In this document: positions 13,587 to 21,048 of the stretch, one piece after another | Layout of the letters: every line of letters starts with the position of its first letter | Position numbering within the stretch: position 1 is the first letter of the stretch | Assembly: GCA_035524495.1 (NCBI GenBank) | Contig: DATKOR010000070.1 | Span: forward strand, 1-21,069 | Direction of reading: 5' to 3' | Source of the DNA: CAIKZZ01 sp035524495 | GTDB lineage: Bacteria; Pseudomonadota; Gammaproteobacteria; Steroidobacterales; Steroidobacteraceae | DNA length: 21,069 bases | Made by a program: the position numbers and the translations under genes | The notes under the pieces: model-generated | What the model was told of the DNA's origin: nothing | Seen by the model: only the letters and a program-made list of their open reading frames with translations | Database searches by the model: none

Positions 13587-14471
13587 GTGACGACGATCTT
13601 CGGCTTCCCGGTTGTCGTGATCCTCGGCCAGCTGATGCTGGGCCTCGTCAACGGCTCGTTCTACGCGATGCTGAGCCTCGGCCTCGCGGTGATCTTCGGG
13701 CTGATGCGCGTCGTCAACTTCGCGCACGGGGCCTTCTACGCGCTCGGCGCGTTCGCGGCGGTCGTGGGCCTGAACTCGCTCGGCATCAACTACTGGGCCG
13801 CGCTCGTGCTCGCGCCGCTCGCGGTCGGATTCGTCGGCGTCGTCGTCGAGCGGCTGGTGCTGCGCCACCTGTACCGGCTCGACCCGCTGTACGGGCTCCT
13901 GCTGACCTTCGGACTCGCGATGGTCATCGAGGGCTCGCTGCACCAGGTCTTCGGCTCGTCGGGCGAGTCCTACCCGGTCCCGGAGGCGCTCGCCGGCGCG
14001 GTGAACCTCGGCTTCATGTTCCTGCCGCGCTACCGCGCCTGGGTCATCGCCGCCTCGGTGCTCGTCTGCTTCACGACGTGGTTCACGATCGAGCGCACGC
14101 GCCTCGGCGCGACGCTGCGCGCCGCGACCGAGAACACGCCGCTGCTGCAGGCCTTCGGCGTCAACGTCCCGCTGCTGGTCGCCGCAACCTACGGCGGCGG
14201 CGTCGCGCTCGCGGCGCTCGCGGGCGTGCTGTCGGCGCCGGTGATCCTGGCGACGCCGGCGATGGGCAGCTCACTCGTGATCGTCGTGTTCGCGGTCGTC
14301 GTGATCGGCGGCATGGGCTCGATCCTGGGGTCGATCGTCAGCGGCCTCGCGCTCGGCCTCATCGAGGGGTTCACGAAGGTCATCTACCCCGAGGCCTCGA
14401 ACATCATCGTGTTCGTGATCATGGCGATCGTGCTGATCGTGCGGCCCGCGGGCCTGTTCGGGCGGGACTGA
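13587..14471 (+). CDS. livH: Branched-chain-type ABC transporter permease, LivH-like
   Basis: This inner-membrane permease of 294 residues has about eight hydrophobic helices. The N-terminal GLMRVVNFAHGAFYALGAF is the LivH hallmark. The cytoplasmic coupling loop is LRAATENTPLLQAFGVN, which contacts an ATPase subunit. GGMGSILGSIVSGLALGLIE and the RPAGLFGRD ending are typical. The start is a GTG at 13587, 31 nt after the binding-protein stop, because no ATG is available before the first helix. It is followed by the LivM-like gene after 2 nt. Confidence 0.93.
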   Translation: MTTIFGFPVVVILGQLMLGLVNGSFYAMLSLGLAVIFGLMRVVNFAHGAFYALGAFAAVVGLNSLGINYWAALVLAPLAVGFVGVVVERLVLRHLYRLDPLYGLLLTFGLAMVIEGSLHQVFGSSGESYPVPEALAGAVNLGFMFLPRYRAWVIAASVLVCFTTWFTIERTRLGATLRAATENTPLLQAFGVNVPLLVAATYGGGVALAALAGVLSAPVILATPAMGSSLVIVVFAVVVIGGMGSILGSIVSGLALGLIEGFTKVIYPEASNIIVFVIMAIVLIVRPAGLFGRD

Positions 14472-14473
14472 GC

Positions 14474-15397
14474 GTGCGCGCCACCCGCGTCTTCTACGCG
14501 CTCATCGGGCTCTTCGCCCTCGCCGTGCCGGTGCTCGGCATCTACCCCGTCTTCATGATGAAGCTCCTGTGCCTCGCGCTCTTCGCCTGCGCATTCAACC
14601 TGCTGCTCGGCTTCAGCGGCATGCTGTCGTTCGGCCACGCGGCGTTCTTCGGCTCCGCGGCCTATGCGACGGGCTGGCTCGTGACGGCCCACGGCTGGGG
14701 CACGGTGCCGGCGGTGATCGCCGGCACGATCGCCTCGGCGCTCCTCGGGCTCGCCATCGGCGCGATCGCGATCCGCCGGCGCGGCATCTACTTCGCGATG
14801 ATCACGATGGCGCTCGCGCAGCTCGTCTACTTCGTGTGCCTGGAGGCGCCGTTCACCGGCGGCGAGAACGGGCTTCAGGGCGTGCCGCGCGGGACGCTGC
14901 TCGGCGTCGTGCCGCTGAAGTCCGACGTCCTGATGTACTACCTCGTGCTCGCGTCCTTCCTCGGCGTGTTCGTGTTCATCCGCCGCGTGGTCCACTCGCC
15001 GTTCGGCCAGGTGCTGAAGGCGATCCGCGAGAACGAGTCGCGCGCGGTGTCGCTCGGCTACGAGATCAGCCGCTACAAGCTGGTCGCGTTCGTGCTGTCG
15101 GCGACGCTGGCGGGCCTCGGCGGGTCCCTGAAGGCGCTGGTGCTCGGTTTCGTGACGCTCTCGGACGTCCTGCAGGCCAACTCGGGCGAGGTGATCCTGA
15201 TGACGCTGCTCGGGGGGACGGGCACGTTCTTCGGGCCGGTCGTCGGTGCGGCGGTCGTCGTGACGCTCGAGGAGTATCTTTCCGACATCGTCGGCGGCTG
15301 GGTGACCGTCATCATCGGCGCTATCTTCGTCGCCTGCGTACTGCTGTTTCGCCGCGGCATCGTCGGCGAGCTCGCCGCCCTGCGGCGCCGTCTCTGA
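14474..15397 (+). CDS. livM: Branched-chain-type ABC transporter permease, LivM-like
   Basis: This is the second permease subunit, 307 residues from GTG, two nucleotides after the preceding stop. It carries GFSGMLSFGHAAFFGSAAYA, the LivM landmark, and the coupling loop KAIRENESRAVSLGYE followed by SRYKLVAFVLSATLAGLGG. It has about ten hydrophobic stretches. The frame is open upstream into the LivH-like gene, but those residues are shadow translation. The gene ends the importer set. The lipoprotein gene follows within about 55 nt on the same strand and may be cotranscribed. Confidence 0.93.
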   Translation: MRATRVFYALIGLFALAVPVLGIYPVFMMKLLCLALFACAFNLLLGFSGMLSFGHAAFFGSAAYATGWLVTAHGWGTVPAVIAGTIASALLGLAIGAIAIRRRGIYFAMITMALAQLVYFVCLEAPFTGGENGLQGVPRGTLLGVVPLKSDVLMYYLVLASFLGVFVFIRRVVHSPFGQVLKAIRENESRAVSLGYEISRYKLVAFVLSATLAGLGGSLKALVLGFVTLSDVLQANSGEVILMTLLGGTGTFFGPVVGAAVVVTLEEYLSDIVGGWVTVIIGAIFVACVLLFRRGIVGELAALRRRL

Positions 15398-15452
15398 CGC
15401 GAAAGTCGCGAGGCGTCCGGTGCTTCGCGCCAGGCTGTCTTGGGGAGCTGCG

Positions 15453-16175
15453 ATGCAAGTGCGCCATACGGACGCTGCCCGGCCCTGCGCGAGGCACCGC
15501 GCGACGCGACCGAGGACCAGCCGCCTCGCTTCGGTCTTCGAACGCCTCCGGGCACCGCTCGGGACGGTCGGGGCCGGTCTCCTGCTGGCGGCGATCGCCT
15601 CCTGCGCAGCGCGCCCGGACGTTGCGTATTCCGACATCGCAACACGTACCGCCGCCGTCTCGGTCGAAGAGGCCCTGCAGGGAAACCCGAACGCGACCAC
15701 CGCACTCGCGAAGGACCATGACTTTCGCATCACGCGCGACAGCGCGGTGCTCGCCGACGGGGAGGTGCGAGCGGGTTATGAGCTGGTCGGGATCGAGCTC
15801 GCCCATGCGCAGGCGCTCAGTATCACGACGCGGTCGTTCTGCGAGTGCCTCGGCGCGCGCGCCTACGTGATGGTGCCGAAGGTCCGGGCGATCGATGGCT
15901 CGGGCACCGAAGTGCCGTTGGAGCCCGGTGACATCCGGTGGCGCTCCCCCGACTGGACGCATCCCGCGAGCGTGATGCGCGGGTGGCGATCCGCCGTCCT
16001 GCCGGCCGGCCGCTATAGAATCCTGCTGTACGCGGACAACACGCGGCCCGGGAAGCTGCTCGCGCAGCAGTCGCAGGTCAACGTGCTGATTGCCGCGCCC
16101 GTGGTCGTGCCGATGAAGACGACGGCCGGGGCCATTTCGTACCCTTACGGCAAGGCCTCGGTCCGCATCGAATAG
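15453..16175 (+). CDS. Putative lipoprotein of unknown function
   Basis: I do not recognise this gene with confidence. From the ATG at 15453 (GGGGAG Shine-Dalgarno) it encodes 240 residues. A long Arg-rich n-region is followed by a hydrophobic segment and lipobox IASC, with Cys51 as the lipidated residue. The mature part looks beta-rich. It includes FCECLGARAYVMVPKVRAID and a region with PAGRYRILLYADNT, and ends KASVRIE. The layout resembles MalM-like periplasmic proteins, but this is only an impression. A GTG at 15420 would add 11 residues. It lies 55 nt after the LivM-like gene and converges on tRNA-Thr. Confidence 0.7.
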   Translation: MQVRHTDAARPCARHRATRPRTSRLASVFERLRAPLGTVGAGLLLAAIASCAARPDVAYSDIATRTAAVSVEEALQGNPNATTALAKDHDFRITRDSAVLADGEVRAGYELVGIELAHAQALSITTRSFCECLGARAYVMVPKVRAIDGSGTEVPLEPGDIRWRSPDWTHPASVMRGWRSAVLPAGRYRILLYADNTRPGKLLAQQSQVNVLIAAPVVVPMKTTAGAISYPYGKASVRIE

Positions 16176-16196
16176 ACGCGGCGGGTCGCTTCGGGG

Positions 16197-16272
16197 TGGT
16201 GCCGGCGGAGAGAATCGAACTCCCGACCTTCTGATTACAAATCAGTTGCTCTACCAACTGAGCTACGCCGGC
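16197..16272 (-). tRNA. tRNA-Thr, anticodon UGU
   Basis: On the minus strand the acceptor stem GCCGGCG pairs perfectly with CGCCGGC, followed by discriminator A and an encoded CCA (16199-16197). The D-arm (AGCTCAGTTGGTAGAGC), the T-loop TTCGATT and the anticodon loop TTTGTAA are all standard. The loop centre TGT gives threonine for ACA codons. Position 27-43 is an A-A mismatch. The 5' end overlaps the last 10 nt of the SPOR gene, whose TAG stop is tRNA bases 8-10. In enterobacteria and pseudomonads a related tRNA-Thr heads or belongs to a tRNA-tufB cluster. Here a convergent protein gene follows instead. Confidence 0.97.
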
Positions 16273-16967
16273 GCGCCCGGCAGTTTAGCCGGCGGCGAAG
16301 GCGATGGGGACTGACCTGGGGCAGGCGGGGTCGCGGGCGAACCCGCCCCCGGGCATGGCACCGCCGACGTCGACGCGGCCCCGGATACCGCCCTGCCGAG
16401 TGCCGAGACATCGAGCGGCGGATCGCCCGGCCGCAGGATGACGTCCAGCCACACCTGGCTGACCTTGTGCGGCTGCTCGATGATCGCGGGGTCCACTCCG
16501 AGCCGGCGCAGGTCGCTGACGCGCCGCTCGGCGCGCTCGCGTTCGGAGTAGAGCCCGAGCGAGACCGTGGCCTCGGTCTGGTTCGTGCCGGGCGGCGTGA
16601 TGTCGATGTCGCTGACGCCGGCCGCCTTGAGCCGCATCGAGATCCGCGCTGCCTGCTGCAGCGTCTTGGTCGTGATCGCGACCCAGTAGGTGGGGGCGCC
16701 ATCGACCTCGGCGGTGCGCGCGCGTGCGAGGTGGTGAGCGTTCTTGAGCCACGCGCTCGCCTGTTCCGCCGCCGGGCGATCGTTGAAGGGGCCGATGCTG
16801 AGGCAGCTGGGTCCGGGCGGGACCTTCAGTTCGGAGAGCAGCGACAGCCGCGGGATCGCGGGTCCGGTATCCGCCGTGCCCGTGGCGGGCCCCGATTCAT
16901 CGATCAGGTGCGTGTAGCCGAAGAACGCCGCGTTGGCGAGCAGCAGCGCGAGTAACAGGCGCTTCAA
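16263..16967 (-). CDS. SPOR-domain-like membrane-anchored protein
   Basis: This 234-residue protein has one N-terminal hydrophobic anchor (about residues 3-18), so the rest should be periplasmic. Two SPOR-like segments follow, CLSIGPFNDRPAAEQASAWL (about 55-74) and VSLGLYSERERAERRVSDLR. SPOR domains bind denuded peptidoglycan at division sites. A Pro/Ser-rich C-terminal tail ends in KLPGAPA. The start is TTG at 16967, overlapping the coaX stop as TTGA. The frame continues upstream only as a coaX shadow. The stop codon lies inside tRNA-Thr. In Pseudomonas a SPOR protein also follows coaX, which supports the call. Confidence 0.82.
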   Translation of the reverse strand: MKRLLLALLLANAAFFGYTHLIDESGPATGTADTGPAIPRLSLLSELKVPPGPSCLSIGPFNDRPAAEQASAWLKNAHHLARARTAEVDGAPTYWVAITTKTLQQAARISMRLKAAGVSDIDITPPGTNQTEATVSLGLYSERERAERRVSDLRRLGVDPAIIEQPHKVSQVWLDVILRPGDPPLDVSALGRAVSGAASTSAVPCPGAGSPATPPAPGQSPSPSPPAKLPGAPA

Positions 16968-17722
16968 GCGGCCTCCGCGGTGGCGAGCAGCGCGAGCCCT
17001 TCGAGGGCGAGGTGCGGAACGACGGACGTCCCGCGCTTCGCGAGCGGCACGATGTCCTCTGCCGCCGCCCCGGTCACGAACACCCGCGGCGCCGGACGCC
17101 CACCCGCCTCGAGCAGCGTCGCGGCGCGATCGACCAGCGCGCCGAGCGCGAGGCGAGCGCCCTGCTGCACGCCACCCGCCGTGTTGGTGCCGAACGGACC
17201 CTCGACGACGGCCTCGTCGAGGAGCGCGGCTGCGGCCACGCCGCTGGTCTGCGCGTGCAGCGCCTCGCGCATCAGCCGTTCCCCGGGCAACGTCCAGCCA
17301 CCGCGGTGCAGGCCGTCGCCGTCGACGAGATCGACGCTGAACGCAGCGGCGGCACTGGCGACCAGCAGCGCGCCACGCGCCGTCTGCCACGCCGCGACCA
17401 TCGCGGCCCAGCGGTCAATCGCGAGTGCCGCGGGGTCAGCGGAGCCGTTGCGAAGGCCCTGGTGCTCGGCGGTGGCCTGAAGGAACTCCGGCACCAGGCG
17501 CCAGCTGTCCTGCGCAAGGATCCGAAGGTTCGCCTCGAACGCGGCACCCGCGAGGTTCGCGACGACCACACGTCGCGGCCGCGGCGTCAGCGCCGCGAGC
17601 CGTGCCTGCCACGTCCCGGGCTCGACGCCGTGGAGCGCAACGCACTCGATGCGGGTCAATCGGCCGCCCTCCAGGAACGCCCACTTGAGCCCGCCGTGTC
17701 CGGCCTCGACCAGCAGCGTCAT
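16964..17722 (-). CDS. coaX: CoaX-family type III pantothenate kinase with altered active-site motifs
   Basis: CoaX phosphorylates pantothenate, the first step of CoA synthesis. The 252-residue length, the position between birA and the SPOR gene, and AIDRWAAMVAA, GGWTLPGERLMREAL and FGTNTAGGVQQGA all fit the family. Two key motifs do not. The N-terminal D-x-G-N-(S/T) ATP site reads E6-A-G-H-G. The D-x-G-T-A motif with the catalytic Asp reads S123-A-A-A-A (codon AGT at 17356-17354). K13 and W14 are kept. The frame is intact, so it is not an obvious pseudogene. It may be inactive, divergent or repurposed. The ATG overlaps the birA stop (ATGA). Confidence 0.85.
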   Translation of the reverse strand: MTLLVEAGHGGLKWAFLEGGRLTRIECVALHGVEPGTWQARLAALTPRPRRVVVANLAGAAFEANLRILAQDSWRLVPEFLQATAEHQGLRNGSADPAALAIDRWAAMVAAWQTARGALLVASAAAAFSVDLVDGDGLHRGGWTLPGERLMREALHAQTSGVAAAALLDEAVVEGPFGTNTAGGVQQGARLALGALVDRAATLLEAGGRPAPRVFVTGAAAEDIVPLAKRGTSVVPHLALEGLALLATAEAA

Positions 17723-18702
17723 GCGACCGCCCGGAGCGTGACCTCGCCCGAGGCCAGCGACTCGATCCGCGCGCCGATCTCGACGCGCAACGCACCGTCC
17801 GGACCGACCCCGCGCGCGATCCCCTGGCGCACACCCTCCGCGGCCTCGATGCGCACGCTGCGATCCTTGAGCGCATCCGCACGGCTCCACTCCGCGTGGA
17901 ACGGCCCGAAGCCAAGCGACTCGAATTCGACGAGGGCGGCGACGAGCGCATCGACGAGCGCGGCCGCAAGCGCGGTGCGCGAGGGGATGGCGACGCCGGC
18001 AAGATCGGCCGGCGCGACGCCACCACTCGCGGCGATCTCGGACTTGAGCGCGGCGGGCAAGCGGACGTTGAGGCCGACACCGATGACGACGTAGGCCGGC
18101 CCCGACGCGTCGAGCCGCAGCTCCGAGAGGATCCCGCCGAGCTTCTTTCCGTCGCGCAGCACGTCGTTCGGCCACTTGAGCGAGAGGCCCGTCGCGCCGA
18201 ATGCGGCGAGCGCGCGCAGCGTCGCGACGCCCGCCGCGAGACTGAGCGCGCCGAGCGCCGCGGGCGGCGCGGGGAAGAGCCACGCGAGCGAGAGGCAAAT
18301 GCCGCTTCCGAAGGGCTGCAGCCAGCTCCGTCCGCGCCGGCCACGACCGGCGCTCTGGTGCTCCGCAATGGCGGTGCGCACGTGTCCCGGAGCGAGGCGG
18401 CTGTCGGCGAGGAGCTCGGCGTTCGTCGAGGGGATGTCATCGTGGACGGCAACGCTCGCGAGCCGCCCGCGGGTTGCGCTGCCGAGCGCAGCGGTGAGTC
18501 GGTGCGCGTCGATGAGGTCGAGCGGGGCCGACAGCCGATGCGCGCCGTCGCCGGCCGCTTCGACGACGAGCCCCCAGTCGGCGAGCGCCGCGAACTCGGC
18601 CGCGAGCGCGGCCACCTCGAGATTCAGCGTGTGTGCGAGCGCCGCGTCGCAGTGCGGCGCGCCATCGGCGAGCAGCCGGACCAGGGCGCTGCGCGTCGTC
18701 AT
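17719..18702 (-). CDS. birA: Biotin-[acetyl-CoA-carboxylase] ligase / biotin operon repressor BirA
   Basis: BirA makes biotinyl-AMP and transfers biotin to the carboxyl carrier protein. The protein has 327 residues. The N-terminal 55 or so residues (RSALVRLLADGAPHCDAALA and following) form a winged-helix domain like E. coli BirA, so it may also repress biotin genes. The catalytic motifs are GRGRRGR (119-125, biotinyl-AMP loop), KWPNDV (176-181), KLGGIL (187-192) and GVGLNV (208-213). A short C-terminal SH3-like domain follows. The ATG at 18702 overlaps the plsY stop (ATGA), and the stop overlaps the coaX start. Longer upstream reading is a plsY shadow. Confidence 0.95.
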   Translation of the reverse strand: MTTRSALVRLLADGAPHCDAALAHTLNLEVAALAAEFAALADWGLVVEAAGDGAHRLSAPLDLIDAHRLTAALGSATRGRLASVAVHDDIPSTNAELLADSRLAPGHVRTAIAEHQSAGRGRRGRSWLQPFGSGICLSLAWLFPAPPAALGALSLAAGVATLRALAAFGATGLSLKWPNDVLRDGKKLGGILSELRLDASGPAYVVIGVGLNVRLPAALKSEIAASGGVAPADLAGVAIPSRTALAAALVDALVAALVEFESLGFGPFHAEWSRADALKDRSVRIEAAEGVRQGIARGVGPDGALRVEIGARIESLASGEVTLRAVA

Positions 18703-19352
18703 CCGCGGTCGGCCGCGCGGGGGCGCAGCAGCCAGAGCCGCCGCGCCCGGTTCTCGGTACCGGCGCGCATGCGCGCGATGTTCTCGCGATGCGTGTAGAC
18801 GACGAACACCGCCATCGCGATCGCGAAGGCGAGCAGCGCCGCCTGCCCGGGCGCCAGGACGTGCACCGCCGCCGGCAAGGTCGCGACCGCGATCATCGTG
18901 CCGAGCCCGACGAAGCCCGTGACCATCACGACGAGGAGCCACGTGCCGAGGACCGGCGCGAGCAGTCGCGGCTCGAGGCCGAGCAGGACGCCCAGTATCG
19001 TCGCCGCGCCCTTGCCGCCCCGGAACTCCCACCACACGGGGTACACGTGACCCAGCGTCGCGCCGGCCGCACAGGCGACCGCGAGCCAGGCGCGGCCGAT
19101 CGCCGGATCAATGCCGACGCCGGGCAGGTCGAGCCCGGGGAGCACGCGCGCGGCGAGCCAGCCCTTGGCGACGTCGATGACGACCACGCCGAGCGCGAAC
19201 AGCTTTCCCTGGGTTCGCAACGCGTTTGTGCCGCCGGCATTGCCGCTGCCGAGCGTACGAATGTCGACGCCCCGGAGCGCACCGATCATCAGCGCGCCCA
19301 TCAGCGAGCCGAGCAGATACGCAATCAGCGATTTTACGGCGAGCTCTAGCAT
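18699..19352 (-). CDS. plsY: Acyl-phosphate glycerol-3-phosphate acyltransferase PlsY
   Basis: PlsY is an inner-membrane enzyme that moves an acyl group from acyl-phosphate to glycerol-3-phosphate, the first step of phospholipid synthesis. The protein has 217 residues with about five to seven hydrophobic stretches. The motifs are GSGNAGGTN (35-43, normally GSGNPGATN), DVAKG (60-64), GHVYPVWWEFRGGKG (101-115, the phosphate-binding block) and THRENIARMRAGTENR (187-202). Two substitutions in the first motif (P to A and A to G) are mild. The gene lies 61 nt after hemH. The intervening sequence holds a GGCGCC-GCC-GGCGCC hairpin without a T-run. Its stop overlaps the birA start. Confidence 0.95.
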   Translation of the reverse strand: MLELAVKSLIAYLLGSLMGALMIGALRGVDIRTLGSGNAGGTNALRTQGKLFALGVVVIDVAKGWLAARVLPGLDLPGVGIDPAIGRAWLAVACAAGATLGHVYPVWWEFRGGKGAATILGVLLGLEPRLLAPVLGTWLLVVMVTGFVGLGTMIAVATLPAAVHVLAPGQAALLAFAIAMAVFVVYTHRENIARMRAGTENRARRLWLLRPRAADRG

Positions 19353-19413
19353 CAGGGTCCCCGCGGCGTTTTCAGTCTAGCATCGGCGCCGGCGGCGCCC
19401 GAATGCGGCCGTC

Positions 19414-20433
19414 TCAGACCGGGCGGGCTGTGACACCGGCCGCCTCGAGCACCGCGGCGAGCGCCGCGACGTGCTCCGGGGCGTCGTTGAGCGCCGGGAC
19501 GAGGGTGAAGCGCTCGCCGCCCGCCGCGAGATAGCGCTCTTTCGAGGTGACGCCGATCTCCTCGAGCGTCTCGAGGCAGTCGACGGCGAACGAGGGCGTC
19601 ACGACGGTCACGGCGCGAACGCCCGACCCCGCGAGCTTGCGCAGCGTGTCATCGGTGGACGGCGCCAGCCACTCGGTCGGGCCGAAACGCGACTGGAAGG
19701 ACTCCGAGCGCTCGGCCTTGCCGACGCCGAGCGCGGCGGCGAGCAGTTCGCCCGTGCGCGCCACCTGGGCGGCATACGGGTCACCGGCGTTGACGTACTC
19801 GACCGGGATGCCGTGGTTCGAGAGCACGAGGTGCGAGCGCCCATGCTCGGCCCAGCTCGCGCGCACGCGCGCTGCGAGCGCAGCAATGTAGGCCGGGTGA
19901 TCGTGATAGTCGGCGATGAAGCGAAGCTCAGGCACCACGCGCAGCTTCGCGAGCTCGCGCGCGACGACATCGAACGTGGCTCCGGTCGTCGTGCCGGAGT
20001 ACTGGGGGAAGAGCGGGAGCACCACGAGCCGGCGCATCCGCGCCGCGCGCAGGCGATCGAGCGCGGCGCGCACCGAGGGCTCCCCGTAGGTCATCGCGAG
20101 CTCGACGCGGATGTTCGAGCGATTGCCCAGGTGAGCCTGCAGCGCGGTTGCGAGCGCCCGCGAATGGACGAGAAGCGGCGAGCCGTCCTTCGTCCAGATC
20201 GCACTATAAAGACGCGCCGTGCGAAACGGCCGGAACGTCAGGATCGGCCCGTAAAGGATCGGGTACCAGTAGGCGGGGCAGGCCTCGACGACGCGGCGGT
20301 CGCCGAGGAAGGCGGCGAGATAGCGGCGGATCGCGCCATAGGTCGGCGCCGTGGGCGTGCCGAGATTGACGAGCAGCACCCCGGTGTCGGATTGGGCTTC
20401 GGTCGAGACGATCGGGCCGCGGAACCAAGCCAT
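19414..20433 (-). CDS. hemH: Ferrochelatase HemH
   Basis: HemH inserts Fe2+ into protoporphyrin IX, the last step of haem b synthesis. The protein has 339 residues. Conserved parts are GVLLVNLGTP (18-27), MTYGEPSV (114-121), LPLFPQYSGTTTGATFD (139-155), SNHGIP with metal-site His207, and SFQSRFGPTEWLAPSTD followed by FAVDCLETLEEI with conserved Glu288. The ATG at 20433 is preceded by AAGGAG at 4-nt spacing. An in-frame ATG at 20454 lacks this and was rejected. It appears to be the first gene of the leftward chain hemH-plsY-birA-coaX-SPOR-tRNA, although the 61-nt gap before plsY may hide another promoter. Confidence 0.96.
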   Translation of the reverse strand: MAWFRGPIVSTEAQSDTGVLLVNLGTPTAPTYGAIRRYLAAFLGDRRVVEACPAYWYPILYGPILTFRPFRTARLYSAIWTKDGSPLLVHSRALATALQAHLGNRSNIRVELAMTYGEPSVRAALDRLRAARMRRLVVLPLFPQYSGTTTGATFDVVARELAKLRVVPELRFIADYHDHPAYIAALAARVRASWAEHGRSHLVLSNHGIPVEYVNAGDPYAAQVARTGELLAAALGVGKAERSESFQSRFGPTEWLAPSTDDTLRKLAGSGVRAVTVVTPSFAVDCLETLEEIGVTSKERYLAAGGERFTLVPALNDAPEHVAALAAVLEAAGVTARPV

Positions 20434-20468
20434 TGGGCTCCTTCGCGGCCGCAATCGGCCGCAGCGAC

Positions 20469-20474
20469 ATCATA
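20469..20474 (-). promoter_or_regulatory. Possible -10 box for hemH
   Basis: On the minus strand TATGAT matches the sigma70 -10 consensus at 5/6, giving a start near 20462 and a leader of about 29 nt to the hemH ATG. No good -35 sequence is seen 16-18 nt upstream, so this is tentative. The rest of 20434-20594, between divergent hemH and the DUF3617 gene, shows nothing else convincing. Confidence 0.3.
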
Positions 20475-20594
20475 GCGGCAGCCGCGCCGTTCCCCTTACT
20501 CGACGTACGTCCGGCTCGGCCCGGAGACGTGACGGCCGCCACCGACCGGCCGCGGAAAGGTCTGCTAGCCTTGGCCGTCAGAGAGGTGGTACCC

Positions 20595-21026
20595 ATGCGC
20601 GCTCGGATCCTCACGCTCGGGCTTTGCACTATGGTGCTGGCAGGGGTCGTCCGCGCCGACGACATCGCGGCGGGATTGTGGGAGCTGTCGCTGGAGGCGA
20701 GGGTCGATGCGGAGCCGGCTTTCCAGCCCGGGCCGATCACCTCCAATCAATGCCTGACGAAGGCCGACGCGAGCGACCCCAGCAAGCTCCTCGCACCCAT
20801 CGCCTCGGCCGGCGCGACGGGCTGCACGTACCTCGAGAAGAGCTACGAGGGACAGACGTTCCGGTTCAAGATGCAGTGCTCCGGCACGTTCGAGCTGAAG
20901 ACATCCGGCGAGGTGACCTTCTCGTCGACGATGCTGCACGGCCTGATCACGACGTCGAGCTTGGTCGACGGCAAGAAAGTGGAATTCAAGAGCACGCTTG
21001 TAGGCCGCAGGCTCGGCGACTGCTGA
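20595..21026 (+). CDS. DUF3617-family secreted protein
   Basis: This 143-residue protein has a signal peptide (MRARILTLGLCTMVLAGVVRA, about 21 residues) and a mature domain matching the DUF3617 pattern. It opens with AAGLWELSLEA, then C53-LTKADA, C77-TYLEKSY, and FRFKMQCSGTFELKTSGEVT followed by FSSTMLHG. The four cysteines at 53, 77, 95 and 143 could form two disulfides in the periplasm. The family is common in proteobacteria and has no established function. The ATG at 20595 follows GAGGTGG at good spacing. The frame is open further upstream to 20433, but that part would precede the signal peptide. It is divergent from hemH. Confidence 0.85.
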   Translation: MRARILTLGLCTMVLAGVVRADDIAAGLWELSLEARVDAEPAFQPGPITSNQCLTKADASDPSKLLAPIASAGATGCTYLEKSYEGQTFRFKMQCSGTFELKTSGEVTFSSTMLHGLITTSSLVDGKKVEFKSTLVGRRLGDC

Positions 21027-21032
21027 TTCGCA

Positions 21033-21048
21033 GCGGAGCGCGCTCCGC
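21033..21048. repeat. Perfect 16-nt palindrome after the DUF3617 gene
   Basis: GCGGAGCGCGCTCCGC is its own reverse complement and starts 6 nt after the stop codon at 21026. It could form a hairpin at the mRNA end, but no T-run follows before the window ends. It may be the start of a terminator-like structure or a chance GC palindrome. Confidence 0.3.

Noticed and set aside
11582..13651. 689-codon minus-strand open frame opposite the ABC genes
   Set aside because: It is composed of Arg/Asp/His-rich repeats typical of antisense frames in GC-rich DNA. The plus strand has strong family matches throughout.
14384..15733. 449-codon minus-strand open frame opposite the permeases
   Set aside because: It is a charged low-complexity shadow. 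The permease genes on the plus strand explain the region.
19387..19402. Terminator between hemH and plsY
   Set aside because: The GGCGCC-type hairpin has no T-run, and the genes are close and co-directional, so read-through is likely.
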